Assembly (NCBI GenBank): GCA_003049465.1
Contig: PYSS01000012.1
Span: 372,001-436,000 of the forward strand
DNA: 64,000 nucleotides
Source: Magnaporthiopsis rhizophila
Lineage: Eukaryota > Ascomycota > Sordariomycetes > Magnaporthales > Magnaporthaceae
Reading direction: 5' to 3'
A model generated the notes under the pieces. That model made no database searches. It was not told the DNA's origin and worked only from the letters and a program-made list of their open reading frames with translations. Below are positions 1 to 12,190 of this stretch, piece after piece. A program made the position numbers and the translations under genes. Each line of letters starts with the position of its first letter. The stretch's first letter is position 1.

Positions 1-26
1 CCGTCCTTTATGTTGCCTCTACACAG

Positions 27-250
27 TTCCGCTCCAGCTGGGCGGTCGACCCGTCGACGGGCAAGTATACCGCCACCATCCGGTCGCCGACCGGCATAGC
101 AAACGACCCGGCCCTGACGGCGCACGGCCTGGACCAGGCCCGGGAGCTAGGCCGGCACCTGCTCACCGTCGACCCGCCGGTCGAGCGCGTCTACTCCAGT
201 CCCTTTTACCGGTGCCTGCAGACCATTGAGCCGTTTGCCCGGGCGGCGAC

Positions 251-283
<33 letters not shown>

Positions 284-1217
284 CCAAGCACATGCCAGCG
301 ATGCCCTCAAGGTCAGGGTAGAGCCCGGCGTGGCCGAGTGGTTCGGCGCCGCGCCGTTTGCCCACCCGTCGCCCGCGCCGCCCGACGTGCTCGCCGCGCT
401 GTTCCCGAACATGCTGGACGAACACTACAAGCCCGAGGTGGTTCCCCCCAGTCGAGGGGAGTCGGTCGCGGAGCTGCACGACCGCGTCGCGCTCGCGGTG
501 GCCCGCATCATCGAGCGCTGCGACGCCGAGGGTGCGCGCTCCGTCGTCATCTGCACCCACGCCGCCGCCGTCATCGCGCTGGGCAGGGTCCTGACCGGCC
601 ACATGCCGGACGACGTGGTCGGCGCCGACGACTTTGCCGCCTTCACGTGCGGCCTCAGCGTCTATCGCAGGAGGGCGGTGGTGGAAGCAGAAAATACAGC
701 TGCTGCGGCTGCTGCCAAGGCGCCGACGGCTTCAGATAATGCACCTCCTGTGGAGACGCGGGAGCTCGGACACCTTCCGACGGGCCAGGAGGTGCAGCTG
801 CAATTAAGACAACAGGAGAGCGCTGCCGCCGTCGCCGCCACTCAAGAGGTCCGTTCGAGCATCCCTAGGGATCGGGCGGATGCTTGGAGGGGAGGGCGTG
901 GCGTTGGCGGTGGCTGGATCTGCGAATCCAATAGCGACTGCAGTTTTCTGAGTGGCGGCTGCGAGAGGGGATGGTATGTTCTCTCCCTTTGTTGTCGAAA
1001 GTCAACCGCATTCCCCTTTTTCTGTTTTGTCAACAAACTCCCTTGTCCTCACTTTGCTTTTTTCTTGCTCACCACCTTGCAGCTGTCGATCCGCTAACCA
1101 ATTCTTGTTGGGTTATGAACTGTCAGGAGTTTTGCCGGAGAGGAGGCGTTCCCGGACGCTCCCGAGGTGGTGTCGGCCAGTAGTGTTCGTGAACAGGGAC
1201 GAGCCACCCGCCTCTAG
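27..1217 (+). CDS. Histidine-phosphatase family protein, Tfc7/tau55-like (5' partial)
   Basis: The window opens inside an intron whose acceptor (ACACAG) ends at 26. The downstream exon begins with Phe-Arg, as expected just after the catalytic RHG motif, which lies outside the window. Exons are 27-973 and 1127-1217. The intron 974-1126 has a GTATGT donor, a GCTAAC branch point and a TGTCAG acceptor. Visible family marks are YSSPFYRCLQT, the second catalytic His in VICTHAA, and a C-terminal DCSFLSGG...ERGW block continued across the intron as SFAGEEAF. This arrangement matches fungal phosphoglycerate-mutase-superfamily proteins often annotated as the TFIIIC 55-kDa subunit (yeast Tfc7). A role in RNA polymerase III transcription is inferred from that similarity only; a plain phosphatase role is possible. 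An Ala run coded by GCA repeats interrupts the phosphatase domain. Confidence 0.8.
252..281 (+). repeat. (GCA)10 triplet repeat coding poly-Ala
   Basis: Ten consecutive GCA codons sit in frame inside the histidine-phosphatase gene, between the PFYRCLQT segment and the EWFG segment. The pure codon run suggests slippage and likely length polymorphism between strains. Confidence 0.9.
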
Positions 1218-2732
1218 CCCCCCAGGCTCCTTGGGTTCCCGCATCCCCTACCTCGGCACGTTGACGATGAAAAAAGAAAAACGCGGACCTCCCATACAAA
1301 GTCACAGTCCGCCATTAGTGCTTGGCAGGAGGTTGTCCGTGATGTAGGCAGCCAAAAGTCCCGCGGGTCGCCACCCGCGAGATTTGGATGTAGCGGGGCG
1401 ATATCGAATAAGAGACATGGGCTCGTGTTAAGCAGGCGGGTAGGCCCAACCAAGCCCTTTTTTTCTCGTCTGTTCTTTCTCTCGTCTCTCTATTTTAAAT
1501 CAGGCTACCTAAGTTACTGCAAGTACACCCCTAGCCCTCGCCTCATTCTCCCTTCCTGGGCTGCCGGACTAAAGGAGGGTGACTTGACGGAGTATAACTA
1601 TGTGCCAAAGATGCAATCTCCGGAGGATCAAAGCTGCAGCGACGGACATTGCTTGCTGCAGGTGCGTACCGTATTCACTCGAATACAGTACGGTATCCCT
1701 TTTCTACTGCTGCTGTGCTTTGACCCCGACATTGTTTGCTGGAACTGGGATGTGCACAGGGGTCCGGTGGCCCAGTAGTCAGCCTCAGCATGCACGGTAA
1801 AAGGATCACCGCGTCCCCGCTTGGCATGACCGCTCCCTTGCATGCGGGGAGGGGCGGAAATATGGATGTGTATTCTCCTCATGTACAATGCGGTGCTGCA
1901 CTTGCATTCAGCTGTCGCTTGCCCCGAATCGGGTTCGGAAAGGCCTGTTCCCGAGTCGCCTGTGTCTCCCTAGGGATTTTTTCCTGACTTGGTCGTGCAA
2001 GCCGAGATCTATAACGTAATGAAGCAGTCCAAAACACCAAACTGGGCAAGTACGTACAATATTGAGCTCGAGTCGCTCCAGCTCGATGCTGCTGCTGTGT
2101 CGAGTCCTCCACTGCCCTAACAAACACCAAACCCATAACCCAAAAGACGGAATGCCTTGGGGATGAAAGCAGGCGGGACAGGCCGCCGGCGGGTGGAGAA
2201 AAATCCAGGCTGCATACGAATCAAGGTTTGGGTATTTGACTCGCGTTGCAGTCTTGGGACGGAGAATTTGGCAGTTGTCGGTGGGGATTCGACGCCGTTG
2301 GAATGTGGTCCTCGATGTGACCTTTGAACGCCGACCTCGCCAATCCTAGGCGACGACAACGAGGCTCAACAGAAGCGAGCCCGCACGAGAACCAATAATC
2401 CCCCGATGGAACGGCGTGGCATGCGGTGCGGGTAGCCGTGCGGTGGTGATGTTTCTTTTCCCGGCCGGCTCTCACGATCCCACAGAGAATCCCACGAGAC
2501 GTCGCTTCTGTGCCCTCTCGCTTGTCTCGTGGCCGACCCGTTTCGCGCTCCAATGTAGCCAGTTCGATTACAAAGACTACCTAAGCCAGGCTTGGTAGGG
2601 GGTCTTGGGCGATCCACCGCACTATTGGCCGGCGCCAACATGACTTATTGCACCGAGAAAGCTGGTGTATGCTGACCCAACCGCCTGGCTCGGGCGGCGC
2701 GGCATCGAGGAGATCGGCAGTCACACTCTCGT

Positions 2733-2735
<3 letters not shown>

Positions 2736-2805
<70 letters not shown>
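2736..2805. repeat. (TC)35 microsatellite
   Basis: About 70 bp of uninterrupted TC dinucleotide. The Ser-Leu and Arg-Glu ORFs across it are artefacts of the repeat. Confidence 0.98.
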
Positions 2806-2807
<2 letters not shown>

Positions 2808-5572
2808 GCATATGGGGATGCCATGCCTCTTTGAGGCTAAGGGTAGTGGTTCAATCCAACTCTTGTCATCATTGTTTGCCTACTCCGTTTGTCGTCATGC
2901 CTAGCTGACAATAGCGAGTGATTATGCGTAGGCAAGTGCCTAGGTTCCTACCTAGACTAGGATGTTTCCAACTAGCCACATGCAAACCAAACGTCAAACG
3001 TTAAACGCCAAACAGCAAACCGGCCGCCTGTCAAATCTGGTGCAGCGTAACGTCGGCACGTTTTCCCGTGCACCCTAGCCCTTTGGCCTCCACACCGGGA
3101 TAACACGGTCCTCGAATCCTACCCACCACTGTCACCCTGCGCACAGGATTTGCGGGAGCTCGTCAGGCCAGTGCCTTCTGTTCGGAAGGATGGAACCCAC
3201 AAATTCATTGCAAAAAGAAGCTTGGGGCAGACGGCTCCGTCACGCTGATGATTTCCCAAGGGAGCGTGACGCAGGGATAAGAGGCTGCATAAAATAATGC
3301 ACGCAGCCCAGTCAACTCACCCGCGGCTGAGATGGCTGATACCGACACTGTGCTAACATGCCTGCTGGGGAGGGCTCCCTTGCGCACTAGATGCGATAGG
3401 CTAAGCACCACAACGCCAGCATTGTCTGCATGTTGGTTCCCTGATTTGAGTAACGCTATTGTGTCCTAGTGACCACCCAACCGCTCCCTCGGGAATTAGC
3501 ATACACCAAAACGAACCACTCGCTACACCGTCCGCATATTGGGGATGCAAGTGATCCCAGGCCCTGCTCGAGTCCAGTCGTATCACCCATGGCCCTGCCC
3601 TGATGCATCATCCGCCCGGGATGGCAGCAGATACCCGTCTGCCTCTCCCTGTTCGTTTCTTTTTATAACAACTCTTCCTCGCCATCCCGTGTGGCCCAGC
3701 GTGGTATTCGTCACGTACGCGGGGTCGGACGTGGTCTTGTCAGGTGTTGCGTGCCCGCAAGGGCTCCATCGCAAGCCTAGGTGAGTCCAAGACCGGGCCC
3801 ATGTGTTCGACCGTTTTAATGGCATGGCGAGATGGGGCAAACAGGTAGGGACCTTGTACGAATGAGAGAAAAAGAAAAGTACGGGGGATGCAGACGGCGA
3901 CCAGAAATACACACCGAGGCAGGCCACCGGTCTTGGGGAGACCCACGACCTACGTCCGTGAGCGACCACAAATTTGGTGGTTGCCTTCCGGAGGTTGTAA
4001 CGGCTTACAGTATACACATATTTGTTGGGCAGCCGAGCCGAGCAGCCAAAAAGGTTGCAGCCACTGTGGATTAGTGGCCCGTGGTGAGCCCGTCACCTCG
4101 GTCACGTTCACGGTCATCGTATCCACGGGACCTCGTGGCAGCTAGGTAGGACCACTTGCCGCATCGCTGGGTCGCGGAAGAAGCCCAGGGTTGACCTTGG
4201 GCAGAACGGAAAGCAAGAGAGCGAACAGACCCTGCCACTGCCCGGGGTGGTCATCGATATATCTGCCAGGGCCCCCATGTTTAGTACACCGAAGGCGGAG
4301 AGAGAGATGATGGCCCGTTTCGAGACCATGGGCACGATTGAATATCCAAAAAAGAAAACCCGGACATCTCGCAACAGGGGAGGGAGGGAGCTGCTGCGGG
4401 CCTCGGTTCGGTCAATGTGTTGCTCGTCTATGTATGCAAGCTTGCGCTTTGGGAACTGTAGCCCGCCGCTAGCTAGCTGGTGGCAAACAAAGAGACGCTT
4501 GTTGTTGCTCTCCCTTCGAAGTACCCGCATCTCCGCGCCGAGCTGAAGCCCTTGCTCTCTCCCGGTTCTGCTACGGTCTCTCCACCACCACCGCAGCCGC
4601 CCACACTCTCTCCCTTGGGGGATCCGAAAAAAAAAATCTCTCGCCTCGGATGCGGCCAGGGATGGGGGAGAAAAAAAATGGCTGCATGGCCTGCGTTACA
4701 TCGCGGTCGATCCTCACATTCTTCCCGTTTGCCTCTTTTCGGCCACCGCAAAGCTGCAATTTTCCACAAATTCTGCGCCCCCTGTTTCCTGAACTTTTTC
4801 TTTTTGGCTTGCTGCCGTGATTCCCTCTCCGATCCCTGTACAAGGACTAGGGTCCCGGGACTGATGGCTGGGGCTGGGCCCTGAGGGTGCGGGAGGGTGT
4901 ACACGCATCATGGAGACCTGGGGGGCCTCCTCGATGAGCTAGAGCTAGAGAGCACGTAATAAGCCTCTTGGCCGTTTCTGGGGGGTGAGCCTAGTAACGT
5001 CTCATATTTTTCTTCTTCTTTCCACGCCTCCTACCTACCCATCCGTGGTCCGTGAACTACCTACCTACCTAGTCTCCCACAGGGGCCGCGGGTGGGATGT
5101 GCCCCTCGTCCTCGATGATAGTCGAGGATACCCAGGAATGTTGGCGATTTGCCCCAGTCTATATTGTAATCGCACACCTCCCTCTCTCGACTTTGCCTAA
5201 TCCGTCCTGTTCAAGCTGGGAAGCGAGCCGGGGATCCTCAACCGGGTTCCCCATCAGACAGCACCTGTGGATCCCCCACTTCGGTTTATTGCTGCGGTCT
5301 CAGGCAAGGAAGGCGTGTGCGCCGCCTGAGCCAGCCCCTCCAGTCCTGAACTGGATCCTGCCCGCCCGCATCCGAAAGGGGACGGTGGTGAGTGCGACGA
5401 CGGTGCCGATCGATACGCACTGACTGTCTTTTGTTCCCTTCCGCCGCAAGACCCCTTCACTTCGCGCGGGCACACCCGCCGTCACGGCCCTGTCATCCTA
5501 CCTCGATCCAGGCAAGATACGGCCCCATTGCTTCCTCCCTACCTCCCTCGACCTGCTGCTCCCGCTCCCCTT

Positions 5573-5594
5573 GATATATATATATATATATAAA
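5573..5594 (+). promoter_or_regulatory. TA-repeat / TATA-like element
   Basis: An alternating TA run ending in TATAAA lies about 135 bp upstream of the ATG at 5727, within pyrimidine-rich DNA. The position fits a core promoter, but it may be just a microsatellite. Confidence 0.4.
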
Positions 5595-5726
5595 CCTGAT
5601 GTATTCCCCTCCATGAGCAGATCACCAGCGCCCGCTCCCGGACGCTCCCTGCATAGCCCTACCTGCCTTTTGTTCACTATCCAGAGACACGAAGCTCTGC
5701 TCTTCCTCTCTCTCGTATTCTTCACC

Positions 5727-7411
5727 ATGGGAGTCTCTCCAAACCTTCACATAAGCCCCCACAGCGATGGCGGACGCTGCGGACTCGACGCCGCCCACAC
5801 TTTGGCCTCGCTGCGTAGGGCCTCATCCCCCCACATCGTCACCCCGTTGGACTCTCTAGTCATTCCTGATATACAAGGTACCTAAGACAAAGCAGTCGTG
5901 ATTGCATTGGCTCTCCTTCAAACACACAAGCCCTCATCAGCCTCTAACACAAGACCGGAGAAGCAGATCCTCAACACCAGCACCGCCAGTCCTCAGCAGG
6001 TCTCCCCAGAATCCAGAACCTCTTCGCCATCTCGGACGCAGGCCGGGCTGGGCAGTACCAGGCCGACTGGGAAAGACGCGGCAGCTATCCCTGCGACGTG
6101 CCGCCGACCCCGAGGTCGGCAACGTCGCTGGCATTGTCGTCCCTGCCGTCGCCACCACTCACCTCCAGCTCATCGGGCTTCTTCGCATCACCACCACCAC
6201 AGCCGCAGTTACAGCCAGGGGCAGGAAGCCGCCCCCAGCTGCCGTCTCCTCCAGCAACGCCCCTTACCGACACGTTCGCGCCGTCGTCTGCCGACCCTGC
6301 CACCACGCCGCCATCGTCGTCGTCGCCGCCTCTGTCATCTTTCACGTTTGCGTTCCCCGTGACCACGGCCGATTATCCTGCAGTCGCTCGCCCCTGCAGC
6401 AGCCGAGTAAGCCTAAAGGCAGTACCGACGGCCGCAAAGAAGGGCCCCAGGCGGCGAGCGACGGAGGATTCGGACGAGGAGCCGACCGTCCGCCCGCTTA
6501 CCGTCTCGCCAAGAACGAGGACGAAGGAGGAGGAGCCCTGGCGCGCCAAGAAGATCACAGAACTGTCGGCGACGCGGCGGCGTCTGCGAAGACAACACAG
6601 CGACAGCGACACTGCCAAGTCGATAACCTCTCCCTCCTCCTCCTCGTCATCCTCTTCCACTTCCCCTTCGCCTTCCTCCTCCTCCACCACCACCCCCACC
6701 TCCCGCAGAAAGACGGGCAAGAAGCGCGGCCCAGGCTCCAACGCCAAGTACCCGCTGGCGCACGGCGACTTCATTGTGTACATGAAGGTGGAGAAGAACC
6801 TGAAGTGGGAGACGGTCACGGCCGAGTTCAACCGGGCCCTGGACCGTCTGGCCCCTTACCTGAGCCCGTCGGAGCACGCGACCCGGCTGCCGGACCACCG
6901 CCGCCAGGACGGCGCCCAGGCCATCTTCTACCGCATCAACGAGGTCATCCCCGTCCTCGACGGCAGGGGCGGCGTCCGCTTCGCCCCCGACGGCCGCGAG
7001 ATGGACGAGTGGATCAAGTGCCGCGACGAAAAGGACCACGGCGTCCGCCTCCCCGGTCTCATCGACCGCTACCCGGAGCGGGTGGCTGCTATGGACTATT
7101 GGTTTGTCGACGAGCAGGATATGCAGCGGGCGAGGAGGCTAGGTACGTTTCTCTCTAGACTCTGGTTTTCTCAACAAGTACTGACAACCCCTTTTTTTTC
7201 CCTTTTTCTTACAGCCGCCATCCGCGAAAGACAGCGCAGAGAACTCGGCCTGCCCACCTGGGCCCAACAGCAGCAGATGAAGGTGCCTCCCGAGAGGCTC
7301 GACTGCCAGCGCAGGAGAGTCAAGAAGAGCCCGGAGACGACGACCATCGCGCAGCAGCCATCTCCCACGGCCATACCATCGTCGGCGCGGGACCTCTTCT
7401 CGGCGTTATAG
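5727..7411 (+). CDS. Hypothetical fungal protein with putative Myb-like module
   Basis: Proposed exons are 5727-5877, 6000-7142 and 7215-7411, giving 496 aa. Intron 1 (5878-5999) has a GTACCT donor, a CTAAC branch point at 5943-5947 and a CAGCAG acceptor. Intron 2 (7143-7214) has GTACGT and a T-rich ACAG end; it is 72 nt, so read-through stays in frame. The first exon is chosen because the main reading frame has no ATG of its own upstream and the splice restores frame. The N-terminal half is Ser/Pro/Thr-rich and disordered. A basic KKRG stretch precedes a conserved-looking block at about residues 299-400 (DFIVYMKVEKNLKW, then QAIFYRINEVIPVLD). Its spacing resembles fungal Myb/SANT-like putative DNA-binding proteins. 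No function can be assigned; a nuclear role is inference. Confidence 0.7.
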
Positions 7412-8317
7412 TCCTGGCGCCCCCAAACTGGTCGCCCAGACAGACACACCTGCACATAGGCTCATCATGCCACTCATTAAACCATTTGACGCTTTTTTTT
7501 TTCTTTTCTTTTTTTTTTACCTTCTGTTTCTCAATGCTAATTTTTACCTCTGTCCTGTTTTTGATTGGGATATGCTGTATTTGTCCTCCGCTCTCCTCGT
7601 TTGCATATTCGTCTATTTCCCTACATTCCGACCATGTTTTCTTCTCTCACGCAATCAGCAACATGCGTCGGTGTTCATTTCAAACTGAGAGTTACATACG
7701 GCGTCTCATGTTCCAGGCTATTATCCGCCTCCTAGGGTTGATTTCCCCTCCCTGTTCAACTTATTGCATCCTCATGTCTTACTCTCATTCCCACTTCATC
7801 ATATACCGTCTGGCGCAAACACCGAAAAATCAGTCCATGGGGATGGCGGAGTCAGTTCCATTTTTATATTTCTTTGTTGGATCACAAAAGTAGCCTCATC
7901 ACCGCGTTCCATAAAAAGCAAGCGTCAAAAGCCCGGGCGACACATCCTATGTAACTATCAACATGGCCCGCACACATCTCCATTTCCAAATGTATACGAA
8001 TATCAGATTACAAGCGCGCATGATGATCGAAAAGGGAGTGCATGCAGACCAGGGGCCAAAGATGCGGCGGCGCGCCACGAACCGCCAGTCTTTGGCGTCC
8101 TCAGCTGAGTCCAGCGACAGGGATGTTGGCCAAGTTGCATGATCGTGACCGTGTCCTACCACTACCGAATGGGGATATGACGCAAGCCGCAAGACGCAGG
8201 GAGAGGTTGGCACAGATTCAAGGATTGATGCAAGGTCTGGGGTGGGTATCAAGGAAATGCGCCCTTCTCTTCCCGATCTCGGCGCAATCAAACAGGTCTT
8301 GGGCTTGAGTCCACACC
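7412..8317. other. Convergent intergenic region (3' flanks)
   Basis: This is the shared 3' space between the hypothetical gene (+) and IWR1 (-). It is T-rich after 7485, as expected for 3' untranslated and termination DNA. No gene is seen. Confidence 0.6.
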
Positions 8318-10104
8318 CTAGTAGAGCCCAGTTGGGTTTTGTGGCTTGCCGATTGTGATCTTAAATCGATCGTCACCCTCGTCGTTCTCCTCCGGCTCGC
8401 TCACGTCGTCAAACTCCTCCAGGTCCGAGGCATTTCCAGTGCGGAAAAGGTACGGGTTGCGGTCAAACTCATCATCCGACGCCACCTCGTCGTCCGGGTA
8501 GTCGGCCGCGTAGTAGTTCTCCGCTGGTGAGCATTCCCATGTCAGCTGATCCTTTGTACTCCGCCCGTTTCATAGGGGATAAGAAGGGTACAAGGGTTTC
8601 TTGTGTGCACGAACCATTCTCGTCGTCTTCGTCCTCAAGCTCATCCTCGCTGTCGCTTTCCTGCCCATAGAACGACTCAAGATCCGGCTCGTTGTCCAGC
8701 ACCAGCAGCCCGACCTTATCGGGTGTGGCCTGGGCTCGAACCGAATCGGCCGTCACTCGGACATACGTGTCGATAACGTAGTCGGCATCATCCTCGTCAC
8801 TGTCGCTGGTGGCCTGGCTATCCACATCCATGTCCACGTCCATGCCGTCATCATTGCCATCTGCACTGCCCGCTGCCATGCCACGGTGAGCAACCGCGGG
8901 TTTCGCCAGCTGGGGATGTCTCTCGGGGTACCGCTTAGCCGGTGGGTGTGGCTTGAACTTCATGGGCGAGTTCGGTGATGCCTTGCGTTCCTCAGCTGAG
9001 CTCCCGGTGGCACCACTGGCTGCTGCCGCCGCTTTCCTAGACACGGTAGCCGCATCCCTCTCCTGGATCTTCTCGAGATCGCGAGCAATATGCTGTAGCG
9101 TGTACTCGTTCATCTCGCGCGCGAGTTTCTCCATATCGGTGTCCCAGCGATTCACGAGCGAGTCTGGGAGCTTTGGGGTGGTCGAGCCAGACGAACCACC
9201 CCCGCGGCGGCGTTGGAGCGGAAGCCTAGGCTTAGGTGCGTGCAATGTGTCCGAGGACTGGCCAGCAAGGTGCGTATCCCCGCCTTCCCGTGAATGCGCC
9301 GGCTGCTCCTTGTCCGAACGAGAGTCGCGCTGAGACTGAGCTGATGTCGGACGAGGCGACCGGGATGCAGCCCGGGCCGCCGCCTCTGCCGCCTTCCTCC
9401 TGAGGCTGGTCTGCTTACGCTTGGTACGCTCGACGAACAAGGCCGGGGCCGAGCCTTTCGTAGTCGCGGTGATGGCCGCAGCAGGGTGTGGCACCTTGCC
9501 ACCGCGAGAACCGGGCCTGAGGGGAGAGTGTGGCTCAACGGCGTTGTAGCTGTTGCTGCGGGAGAGGTGGAACCGGCGCGGCTCAATCACGGCCTTGGCG
9601 GCGGGCGGCGGAGCTTGGGGCGTCGTCGATTGCTGGCGGCCGTGCGCCGTGGCTTGGGGGCCTGAATCATCCCCTCGACGCGATGCGGCGTCTACCTTTG
9701 CCCCCGCGGCAGCCAAGGAACGGTCTTTCGGGCGGGCTGAGGGACCATGACTAGCAGCGGCGGCGGCGGCGGCGTGGTTGCGCTTCACCGTCTCGAGCGG
9801 TAGATTCTCCTCACCAGGGCGTGAGGCGTGGATGACGGGCGGCGTAGCATGCTCGCGGGCAGCAGCAGCAGCGGACGAACCTACGACGGCCTCGGGGTCG
9901 TGGCGCTGATAGAGAAAGGCGCCAGTGCGGTGGCGCTTGGTGCTTTGCTCAATCCCTTTTGAGGCAGCCGTCAGTACGATGGTGAACAGAGACCCGACGG
10001 CGGGGGGGATCTTGATCGTGTCACGGACGTAGGAAAGTGACTGGCCCATCGTCGTTGCGCTTGCGCTTGACCTGGATGATCTGGGGCGGCACTGCGGACG
10101 ACAT
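8318..10104 (-). CDS. IWR1: Iwr1-domain protein, RNA polymerase II nuclear import factor
   Basis: Exons on the minus strand are 10104-10029, 9955-8615 and 8523-8318, giving 540 aa. The N-terminus carries IIQVKRKRNDDGPVTFLR, spliced to IEQSTKRHRTGAFLYQR, the usual start of fungal Iwr1 proteins. The C-terminus has the Iwr1 signature: LLVLDNEPDLESFY, an Asp/Glu-rich run, then AENYYAADYPDDEV formed across the last intron. The middle is a long disordered Ser/Ala/Arg-rich region. In yeast, Iwr1 binds assembled Pol II and directs it to the nucleus through an N-terminal bipartite signal; the KRKR cluster fits. Intron 1 (9956-10028) has a weak GTCCGT donor with a CTGAC branch point; intron 2 (8524-8614) has GTTCGT and CTGAC. 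The ATG at 10049 is inside exon 1 in another frame and is rejected as the start. Confidence 0.9.
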
Positions 10105-10784
10105 CTTGAAAGTGGGAGGAGGCCAGAAAAGGTGCGCGCGAGGTAGGAGCGCGACTGTCGACGAAGCCAATGTGTTGTTTATCACGCGGGAGGCGGCGGG
10201 CGTTGGAATTCTGGCTAATCTTGATTTTGACGATCAAGAATGTCGATAGCTTGCGAGCTAAACGATTCTCACATGAGCGCGTGGTCGGTGCTCGCTGCCG
10301 TAGACAACGGACCCACGTCATAGTTCTTTCGAATGTTGGTCTGAAAGCTTGTTCACCGCCTGCATGCCAACAGGCCGGCAGAAAAACGGAAGGCGTGCAA
10401 CACGAGCCCCACCCGACCAAGTGGGTTCGTGGATCTCCCAGATCCGATCGATCGAGTAACAGCATGCACCGGGCCGATCAACAAGGGCTGGCGGCAGTCG
10501 ATGGTGGTATGTGATACTCCGTCCCTGGGCGGACCGACCTGCATAGAGCGTGGTACCACCTACAGTTTGGCCTGCCGTCAACGAGAAAACCATCCAATCG
10601 ACATCCAGTCTTGCTGCACGGTCCTGCGAAGGAGAGACGGTACTGCCGCATGATCCGAGCCCCTCCAAAACGCACCCCAAACTGGCATGGCAACATCAGC
10701 CGCCCGTTGCGTGATGCAAGTAGCATAACAGGCCAGTTACCTCACACTCACCCCGCACTACCCCTCGACATTTTCTGTTTAGGT
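10105..10784. other. Upstream flank of IWR1, no gene
   Basis: This interval should hold the IWR1 promoter, and it borders the tail of the P450 relic. Only small unconvincing ORFs are present and I recognise no element. Confidence 0.5.
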
Positions 10785-12190
10785 CCTTCGGTCTGGATGG
10801 GACAGTGATGACCGCTTGACACCACAAGGAAATGGAGCGCCGGCTCCATACCCTTGTCGTTCATGCGAGATCCGAGACGACGACATCCGCGAAGGCCTTG
10901 AAAAAGCGCGCCGTGACCAGGCGAAGCTCGATGCAGACGAGCTGTCGGCGGAGGCATGCTGAAGCGATGATTCCTCTGTGCTACTATCTTTAACCGCCCA
11001 TGACGAGAAAAGACGACGAGAAGGGAGATGCTACACTCACTGCGGGCGCCACCTCCAAGGCATGATGCAGTCCTTCATCCGCTTGGTGGTTTTTTCCCCA
11101 CTTCTCCCGACAGAACCTGTATGGTCTGGGAATGCCGTTTCGTCCCAGTGGAAGAAATAAGCTTGCGTGGTAGCCATGACGCCGCCGGCAGTAACTTACC
11201 CATGAGCGTGGTCCCCCTTGAGACACCTGTCATGGCAGCCCGCACGGCAGCGCCGTGTACAGCCGCAACGTCTCGTTGACGACCTAGTTGACATATGGGC
11301 GGTCGCGCAGCTGCTCGTAGCTGATATGATGGCCATCATCACCCTCAGCCGAGGTCAGGGTGTCGACCTCCGCAAGCAGCCAGACCCTGATGCGCGGATC
11401 AGAGCAACCTGAACCGAGCAAATAGATCATGTACTTTGCCGTGGTGATGCTGCCGTGACGATGAATACCTGCGCGCTGTCATGGACCCCAAGTTGTGTCC
11501 ACCTTTCCTTGGTTCCGATCGAGTAGAGCTTGGAGAAAACCGTCGGACGTGGGGTTCACGCTACCCGCCTCTTTCACCTGCTTCTGGTGGCTGTCAAGCG
11601 CCCGTTCTGCTTAATCGAAGTTGTCTGGTACCACTACATCAAGGTCGCCGTACGGAAAACCAGGATGGACAACAACCGTCAAGACTTTAGGCGATGATGG
11701 GGAATATGGGTCACAAGCCCCCTACGAACCCAGGCTGACAAGGTCCTCAACCAACCCGTTCTTCTTGTCCCTTTCCAGGTTGACAACCGACGAGCCAAGG
11801 GTTAGGTCACCAATAGCTTCAAAGGACAGGAACATGAGCTATTTAGCTACCTACCTACATCGGTTGCGCCGCGGGCACCCCTTCTCTCCTCGGCCATGTT
11901 GCGGATCGCCAGCCGAACTTAGTCGTCAATCCGGGCAGGAGCATTTTGAGCCCCGTCTCGGACATGTGGTCGAAGACTTATCGCTTGCATCGCCGATGAA
12001 CTCTGGCCCGATCCCGTTGAATACGCTGGACGAGTTTGTGATGGCTCCGCGCCGCGGTAGATCCGAGACATCGACCTCGCCCAGAGCGTAGCGTACGATA
12101 GGCCCACAATATTCGTACAGCGAGTAGATCCATGTCGGATATCATGCCGTGAGGACAAAGCACATTGACGGTAGAGTGGCCCAGCAAGTG
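10785..12190 (-). pseudogene. Degenerate cytochrome P450 pseudogene
   Basis: Read on the minus strand from about 12190 down, P450 segments appear in the right order but in different frames with stops between them. Near 12060-12130 there is GPIVRYALGEVDVSD (N-terminal beta region). Near 11760-11840 there is FEAIGDLTLGSS (helix C/D region). Near 11400-11540 a helix-I-like stretch leads into EVDTLTSAEG. Near 11250-11285 the helix-K ExxR motif appears as NETLRLYTAL, followed near 11110-11190 by a PERF-like stretch. Near 10880-10960 there is ELRLVTARFFKAF, then MEPALHFLVVSSG near the C-terminus. The heme-Cys loop expected around 10960-11010 cannot be read, and TAG/TGA/TAA stops and frame changes interrupt the gene. 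It cannot make a P450. The intact ancestor was probably a fungal secondary-metabolism or detoxification P450 (inference). The outer limits are approximate. Confidence 0.85.

Larger units (their letters stand above)
1218..5726. other. Intergenic, no supportable gene
   Basis: This 4.5-kb stretch holds only short overlapping ORFs on both strands with no recognisable domain and no convincing splice pattern. It contains a long (TC)n microsatellite (2736-2805), several TACCTACC motifs (about 5029-5072), pyrimidine-rich tracts towards 5500-5700 that look like the promoter and leader of the next gene, and scattered short A or T runs. Confidence 0.6.

Noticed and set aside
2581..2908. Ser-Leu and Arg-Glu repeat ORFs
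   Set aside because: They translate the (TC)n microsatellite and have no flanking domain.
8472..10049. Unspliced 525-aa reading of the IWR1 locus
   Set aside because: It starts in the wrong frame within exon 1 and reads through intron 2, losing the conserved AENYY...DYPDDEV block.
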